Part shown: positions 60,054 through 64,000 of the stretch, piece after piece | How the letters are laid out: every line of letters begins with the position of its first letter | Numbering within the stretch: position 1 is the stretch's first letter | Origin: JANOGU01 sp964602115 | Lineage (GTDB): Bacteria; Pseudomonadota; Alphaproteobacteria; Rhodobacterales; Rhodobacteraceae | Assembly: GCA_964602115.1 (NCBI GenBank) | Contig: CAZRQN010000001.1 | Location: 17,844-81,843 of the forward strand | Direction of reading: 5' to 3' | DNA length: 64,000 nucleotides | Position numbers and translations under genes: made by a program | The notes under the pieces: generated by a model | What the model was told of the DNA's origin: nothing | The model's database searches: none | What the model saw: the letters and a program-made list of their open reading frames with translations, nothing else

Positions 60054-60171
60054 GGCGGCGGCCTTGATCGAAGGCGGGGGTCCAGCCCTAGCCTGCCGTT
60101 CAAAACCTCGCAACCGCTAGTGACAAGCCCGGGTGCATCCGGTATCAGCCCGCGCCAAGGAGTGGTGCGAT

Positions 60172-60645
60172 ATGGCATTCGCCGACTTGCCGACACCGCC
60201 GAATGACGTGGAGTATTCCTCGATGAAGGCCGAAGTGTTTCTGCCTGACGACTACCGCCCAGCTGAAAGCGAGCCCTTCATGAACGAGCGCCAGCTCGAG
60301 TACTTTCGCCGCAAGCTGATCGTCTGGAAGCAGGAGCTTCTGAGCCAGTCGGCGGAGACCATCGACAATCTCCAGGAAAGCGCCCGCAACGTCCCGGACA
60401 TCACTGACCGGGCCAGCGAAGAGACCGATCGCGCACTGGAACTGCGCACCCGCGACCGCCAGCGCAAGCTTGTCAACAAGATCGACTCGGCGCTGCGCCG
60501 GATCGAGACCGGCGAATACGGCTATTGCGAGATGACCGGCGAGCCGATCAGCCTCAAGCGGCTGGATGCGCGCCCGATCGCCACCATGACGCTGGAAGCC
60601 CAGGAGCGGCATGAGCGGCGCGAGCGCGTCCACCGCGACGACTGA
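60172..60645 (+). CDS. dksA: DksA-type RNA polymerase regulator, single-Cys form
   Basis: 157 residues from ATG 60172 (AAGGAGTG upstream). Two long helices of the coiled coil end at the tip VPDITDRASEETDRALELRTRDRQRKL, where DxxDxA matches the active tip. The zinc-finger region reads GEYGYCEMTGEPISLKRLDARPIATMTLEAQERHER: only the first Cys is kept of the usual four, as in the single-Cys DksA of Rhodobacter. Binds RNA polymerase in the secondary channel with ppGpp. Confidence 0.93.
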   Translation: MAFADLPTPPNDVEYSSMKAEVFLPDDYRPAESEPFMNERQLEYFRRKLIVWKQELLSQSAETIDNLQESARNVPDITDRASEETDRALELRTRDRQRKLVNKIDSALRRIETGEYGYCEMTGEPISLKRLDARPIATMTLEAQERHERRERVHRDD

Positions 60646-60777
60646 GCCGGTGAGCGGGACAGGAACAGCGGGCGCCGGGTCCATGGGCCCGGCGTTTTGC
60701 TTGTGCGGCCCGTGCGGAACGCGGTTGCGCCACGCTCCGGCAGCGCCCTGCGCGGCACACGCGTCCATTACCGGCAG

Positions 60778-60810
<33 letters not shown>

Positions 60811-60877
60811 GCGGGGCCGCGGGGGCCCGGGGGGGGGGCGGCCGGGGCCCGCGGGGCGGGGCCCCCCCCCCCCCCAT

Positions 60878-60900
60878 CCCCTCCCCACCAGGGGGAGGGG
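60878..60900. repeat. Palindromic repeat copy 1
   Basis: CCCCTCCCC (60878-60886) / GGGGAGGGG (60892-60900), loop of 5. Related in sequence to copies at 60952-60976 and 62379-62401. Confidence 0.6.
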
Positions 60901-60951
60901 AGCCGATGGCCCCGGGGTGCGGCGCTCCGGTGCCGCAGGGCAGAAGGCGCC

Positions 60952-60976
60952 TCCCTCCCCCCTCGTAGGGGAGGGA
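60952..60976. repeat. Palindromic repeat copy 2
   Basis: Perfect stem TCCCTCCCC (60952-60960) / GGGGAGGGA (60968-60976), 7-nt loop; identical arms to copy 3. Upstream of the FAD monooxygenase gene. Confidence 0.65.
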
Positions 60977-61085
60977 TGGGCTGGGGGGGCGCGGCCCCCG
61001 GTCATCGGCCGAACCGCTTGGGGGAAGCTCCGTCCGCCTTTCAGGCGACCCGGTGCCGGCCCGTCCTGAGACTGGAGCGCCACCC

Positions 61086-62261
61086 ATGCGGGTGATCGTG
61101 GTCGGGGCGGGAGTTGCCGGCCTGTCGGTCGCCCGGGCTCTGGCGCTCAAGGGCGCCTCGGTCGAGGTTCTGGAGGCGGCGGCCGAAGTGCGCGAGGTCG
61201 GCGCGGGGCTGCAGATCACCCCCAATGGCGCTGTCGCGTTGAAGGCGCTCGGCCTCTGGCCCCGGGTCGCCGCTGCCGGCCTGGCGGCGCGGGCGGTGTC
61301 GCTGTGCGGGGCCGCCTCGGGGCGCGAGGTGCTGCGGCTCGATCTTGCCCGGTTGCGGCCGGGGATGGACTGGCTCTTCATCCATCGCGAGGCGCTGATC
61401 GCCGCCCTGCGCGACGGGGCCGAGGCGGCGGACGTGCGCATCCTCACCTCCGCCCGGGTGACGGCGCTGGGGCCCGGGGCTTCGGTCGTGACCGGGGGGC
61501 AGGTGCGGAAGGCCGACCTGGTCGTCGGCGCCGACGGGCTGCATTCGGTGGTCCGGGCCGCGCTCAACGGCGGGGTGGCGCCGTTCTTCACCATGCAGGC
61601 GGCCTGGCGGGCGCTGATCGCCGACGACGACACCGGCCCGGTGGCGGAGGTCCATATGGGACCGGGACGGCACCTCGTTTCCTATCCGCTGGGCGGGGGG
61701 CTGCGGAACCTCGTCGCGGTCGAGGAGCGGCGGGACTGGGCGGCGGAGGGCTGGTCGCATCGCGACGATCCCGCCGCGCTCCGCGCCGCCTTTGCCGGGT
61801 TCTGTCCGCGCGTGCGGCACTGGCTCGACCGGGTCGAGGAGGTGGGGCTCTGGGGGCTCTTCCGTCACCCGGTGGCCCCGGTCTGGCATCGCGGCGGCGA
61901 GGTGGCGATCCTGGGCGATGCGGCGCATCCGACGCTGCCGTTCCTCGCCCAGGGCGCCAATCTGGCGCTGGAGGATGCGGTTTCGCTGGCCGGGGCGGCG
62001 ATGGCGCCCGACCGGGCCTTGGCGCTGGCGGCCTGGCAGGCGGCGCGCCGGCCCCGGGTCGTCCGGGCCGTGGAGGGGGCGGACCGCAATGCCCGGATCT
62101 ACCATCTACGCCGCCCGTGGTCGGATATCGCCCGGCTGGGGATGCAGGGGGTGGGCGCCCTGGCGCCGGGGTTGATGCTGCAGCGTTTCGACTGGCTTCA
62201 CGGTCACGACGCGTCGCTTCCCGGCCTGCAACCTGGCGGGGCTCCGGAGCGGGAGGCCTGA
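61086..62261 (+). CDS. FAD-dependent monooxygenase (salicylate hydroxylase/UbiH type)
   Basis: 391 residues from ATG 61086. MRVIVVGAGVAGLSVARALALKGASVEVLEAA (GxGxxG), VGADGLHSVVR (DG motif) and ILGDAAHPTLPFLAQGANLALEDAVSLA (GD motif). Class A flavoprotein monooxygenase, using NAD(P)H and O2 on aromatic or quinone substrates. Flanked by palindromic repeats. No transporter or degradation gene adjacent; substrate unknown. Confidence 0.88.
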   Translation: MRVIVVGAGVAGLSVARALALKGASVEVLEAAAEVREVGAGLQITPNGAVALKALGLWPRVAAAGLAARAVSLCGAASGREVLRLDLARLRPGMDWLFIHREALIAALRDGAEAADVRILTSARVTALGPGASVVTGGQVRKADLVVGADGLHSVVRAALNGGVAPFFTMQAAWRALIADDDTGPVAEVHMGPGRHLVSYPLGGGLRNLVAVEERRDWAAEGWSHRDDPAALRAAFAGFCPRVRHWLDRVEEVGLWGLFRHPVAPVWHRGGEVAILGDAAHPTLPFLAQGANLALEDAVSLAGAAMAPDRALALAAWQAARRPRVVRAVEGADRNARIYHLRRPWSDIARLGMQGVGALAPGLMLQRFDWLHGHDASLPGLQPGGAPEREA

Positions 62262-62378
62262 AGCCCCGGGTCCCGGAGGCGGAAAAGGCGCGGCAGGGCG
62301 GCCCGGACCCGGCATGGCTCGCAGGACGCCCGCATCAGACAGTGGACATCTGCGGCTCGCGAGGTGCCCCCCACCCTC

Positions 62379-62401
62379 TCCCTCCCCACGAGGGGGAGGG
62401 A
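62379..62401. repeat. Palindromic repeat copy 3
   Basis: TCCCTCCCC (62379-62387) / GGGGAGGGA (62393-62401), loop 5; arms identical to copy 2, with CCCCCCACCC before. Lies in the gap between the FAD monooxygenase and der. Confidence 0.65.
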
Positions 62402-62437
62402 AGCGCGGGTGTCCTCTCCGCCCGTGCGGGCAGGTCG

Positions 62438-63892
62438 CTAGCCGTCGAGGTGCTTGCGCAGGCGCGAGGGGGTGCGGAACTTGCGGTCCTTGAACGGGTT
62501 CTGGTCGCCCTGGCTGCGCAGGAGCAGCCGGATCGGGGTGCCGGGCAGCGCGAAATGGTCGCGCAGCCCGCCCACCAGATAGCGGCGGTAGCTGTCGGGC
62601 AGAAGGTCGGGATGGCTGCACTTGATCATGAAGCCGGGCGGACGGGTCTTCACCTGGGTCATGTAGCGCAGCTTGATCCGCGCCCCGCCGGGGGCCGGCG
62701 GCGGATGGGCCTCGGTCATCGCGGCAAGCCAGGAGTTCAGCCGCGCCGTGGGAATGCGCCGGTTCCAGACCTCATGCGCCGAGATCACCGCCGCATGCAG
62801 CCGGTCGAGCCCCTTGCCGGTCTTGGCCGAAACCGTGACCATCGGCGCGCCGCGCAGCTGCGGCAGCAGGCGGCCGAACATCTCGCGCAGGCTGGCGAGC
62901 TTTTCCTGCTTCTCGTCCTCGAGATCCCATTTGTTGACCGCGATCACCACCGCCCGGCCCTCGGTCTCGGCGAAATCGGCGATGCGCAGGTCCTGGGTCT
63001 CGAAGGGGGTATCGACATCGAGAAGGACCACCACGACCTCGGCGAAACGCACGGCCCGCAGGCCATCGGCGACGGAGAGCTTTTCAAGCTTCTCCACCAC
63101 CTTCGACTTCTTCCGCATGCCGGCGGTGTCGAAGATGCGCACCGGCGTGCCATCCCAGTCGGCCCGCACCGAGATCGCGTCGCGGGTAATCCCGGCCTCC
63201 GGCCCGGTCAGCAGCCGGTCCTCGCCGATGATGCGGTTGACCAGGGTGGACTTGCCGGCATTGGGCCGGCCGATGACGGCGATCTGCAGGGGTTTGGCCG
63301 CCGAAGGTGCCCAGGCGGCGGTATCGTCTTCTTCCTCCGAATCCTCCGGGACATCGACATCCACCTCCGGCGCCGCCTCGGCCTCGCGCGGGGCAAACTC
63401 GGCTTCGAAGGATTTCAGCGCCCGGTAGAGGTCGTCCATCCCCTCGCCATGCTCGGCAGAAAGCTGGACCGGCTCGCCGAGACCGAGCGAATAGGCCTCC
63501 AGCGCCCCCGCCTCGCCAGCGCGGCCCTCGGCCTTGTTGACACCGAGGATCACCCGCGCGGCGCGCTTGCGCAGGATCTCGGCAAAAAACTCGTCCGAGG
63601 GTGTGACGCCGACGCGGCCATCGATGAGGAACAGGCAGACATCGGCCATGTCCACCGCCCGTTCGGTCAGACGGCGCATGCGGCCCTGCAGGCTGTCGTC
63701 CGTCACCTCTTCAAGACCGGCGGTGTCAATGACGGTGAAGCGCAGGTCGAAAAGCCGGGCCGCGCCTTCCCGCAGGTCGCGCGTCACGCCCGGCGTGTCA
63801 TCGACGATCGCCAGCTTGCGCCCGACCAGACGATTGAACAGCGTCGATTTGCCCACATTGGGGCGTCCGACAATGGCGAGGACAAAACTCAT
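62438..63892 (-). CDS. der: Ribosome-associated GTPase Der (EngA)
   Basis: 484 residues from ATG 63892. Two GTPase domains in tandem: first GRPNVGKSTLFNRLVG, DTPGVTRD, DTAGLEE, NKAE; second GRPNAGKSTLVNRIIGEDRLLTGPEAGITRDAI, DTAGMRKKS, NKWD. An acidic linker (PEVDVDVPEDSEEEDD) lies between. C-terminal KH-like domain ends LRKHLDG. Acts in 50S subunit assembly. Confidence 0.96.
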   Translation of the reverse strand: MSFVLAIVGRPNVGKSTLFNRLVGRKLAIVDDTPGVTRDLREGAARLFDLRFTVIDTAGLEEVTDDSLQGRMRRLTERAVDMADVCLFLIDGRVGVTPSDEFFAEILRKRAARVILGVNKAEGRAGEAGALEAYSLGLGEPVQLSAEHGEGMDDLYRALKSFEAEFAPREAEAAPEVDVDVPEDSEEEDDTAAWAPSAAKPLQIAVIGRPNAGKSTLVNRIIGEDRLLTGPEAGITRDAISVRADWDGTPVRIFDTAGMRKKSKVVEKLEKLSVADGLRAVRFAEVVVVLLDVDTPFETQDLRIADFAETEGRAVVIAVNKWDLEDEKQEKLASLREMFGRLLPQLRGAPMVTVSAKTGKGLDRLHAAVISAHEVWNRRIPTARLNSWLAAMTEAHPPPAPGGARIKLRYMTQVKTRPPGFMIKCSHPDLLPDSYRRYLVGGLRDHFALPGTPIRLLLRSQGDQNPFKDRKFRTPSRLRKHLDG

Positions 63893-64000
63893 GGCCCGGG
63901 GCCCCGGTTGCGGCAAGTCCCGCCCTCTACACGCCCGGCGCAACAAAGGCGAGAGCGTCCCGCTCCCGCCCTCTGTCGCGGCCCGAAGGGGGCCGCTCCT

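Overview
The window is chromosomal DNA of a G+C-rich alphaproteobacterium, most likely of the Rhodobacterales (Rhodobacteraceae/Paracoccaceae). Pointers are the strong third-position GC bias, a single-cysteine DksA, a DUF2927 lipoprotein, a 55-residue Rhodobacterales-type membrane protein, two VPLPA-CTERM secreted proteins and an alphaproteobacterial-type UvrA. There is no rRNA, CRISPR array, integrase, transposase or prophage. One tRNA gene (Ser-GGA) is present.

Layout from left to right. 1-3512 (minus) is part of a Flp/Tad pilus locus: pilin, CpaB, TadG-like and two TadE-like proteins, running off the left edge. 3742-9174 holds a FadR-type GntR regulator with its palindromic operator and a divergent operon of a citrate-synthase-fold protein, PaaK-like CoA ligase, VOC protein and GST, followed by a flavocytochrome-c/SQR-like flavoprotein. 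9205-19168 is a cluster around a LacI-type regulator: a ribose-type ABC importer with a FucU/RbsD mutarotase, a membrane diiron hydroxylase, a PanB paralogue and, divergently, an oxalyl-CoA-synthetase-like ligase and a PanE-like reductase. Two of its gaps carry the same perfect palindrome TGATCnGATCA. 19230-22888 is a TetR (CecR-like)/HlyD/ABC-2 exporter operon. 23079-25409 is an arsenic operon: ArsR-ArsC fusion, small ORF, ArsJ. 25501-30961 is a cyanophycin operon: cyanophycinase, cyanophycin synthetase and a paralogous Mur ligase that lacks the ATP-grasp domain.

31643-39011 is an envelope-stress or efflux operon: MipA/OmpV, membrane fusion protein, RND pump, response regulator and histidine kinase, with a tandem direct repeat upstream. 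39684-45750 holds tRNA-Ser, aroQ, an HpcH/HpaI aldolase, an MFS transporter, uvrA and a DUF4260 protein. 46047-48160 has two VPLPA-CTERM proteins sharing a 12-bp upstream element, with an RcnB-like gene between them. 48224-54535 is mixed metabolism and regulation: DUF2892 protein, Crp/Fnr regulator, methylmalonate-semialdehyde dehydrogenase, orphan glycosyltransferase, LysR, LuxR-like solo and enoyl-CoA hydratase. 54610-60645 holds an M48 protease, rpiB, a VWA/55-aa/DUF2927/MoxR group and dksA. 60646-62437 is a FAD monooxygenase flanked by GC homopolymers and three copies of a short palindromic repeat. 62438-63892 is der.

The strongest candidates for little-described biology are the LacI cluster with PanB/PanE paralogues and its shared palindrome, the GntR-controlled citrate-synthase-like/CoA-ligase operon, and the ATP-grasp-less cyanophycin-synthetase paralogue. 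All functions are inferred by reading the sequence; no database search was run.
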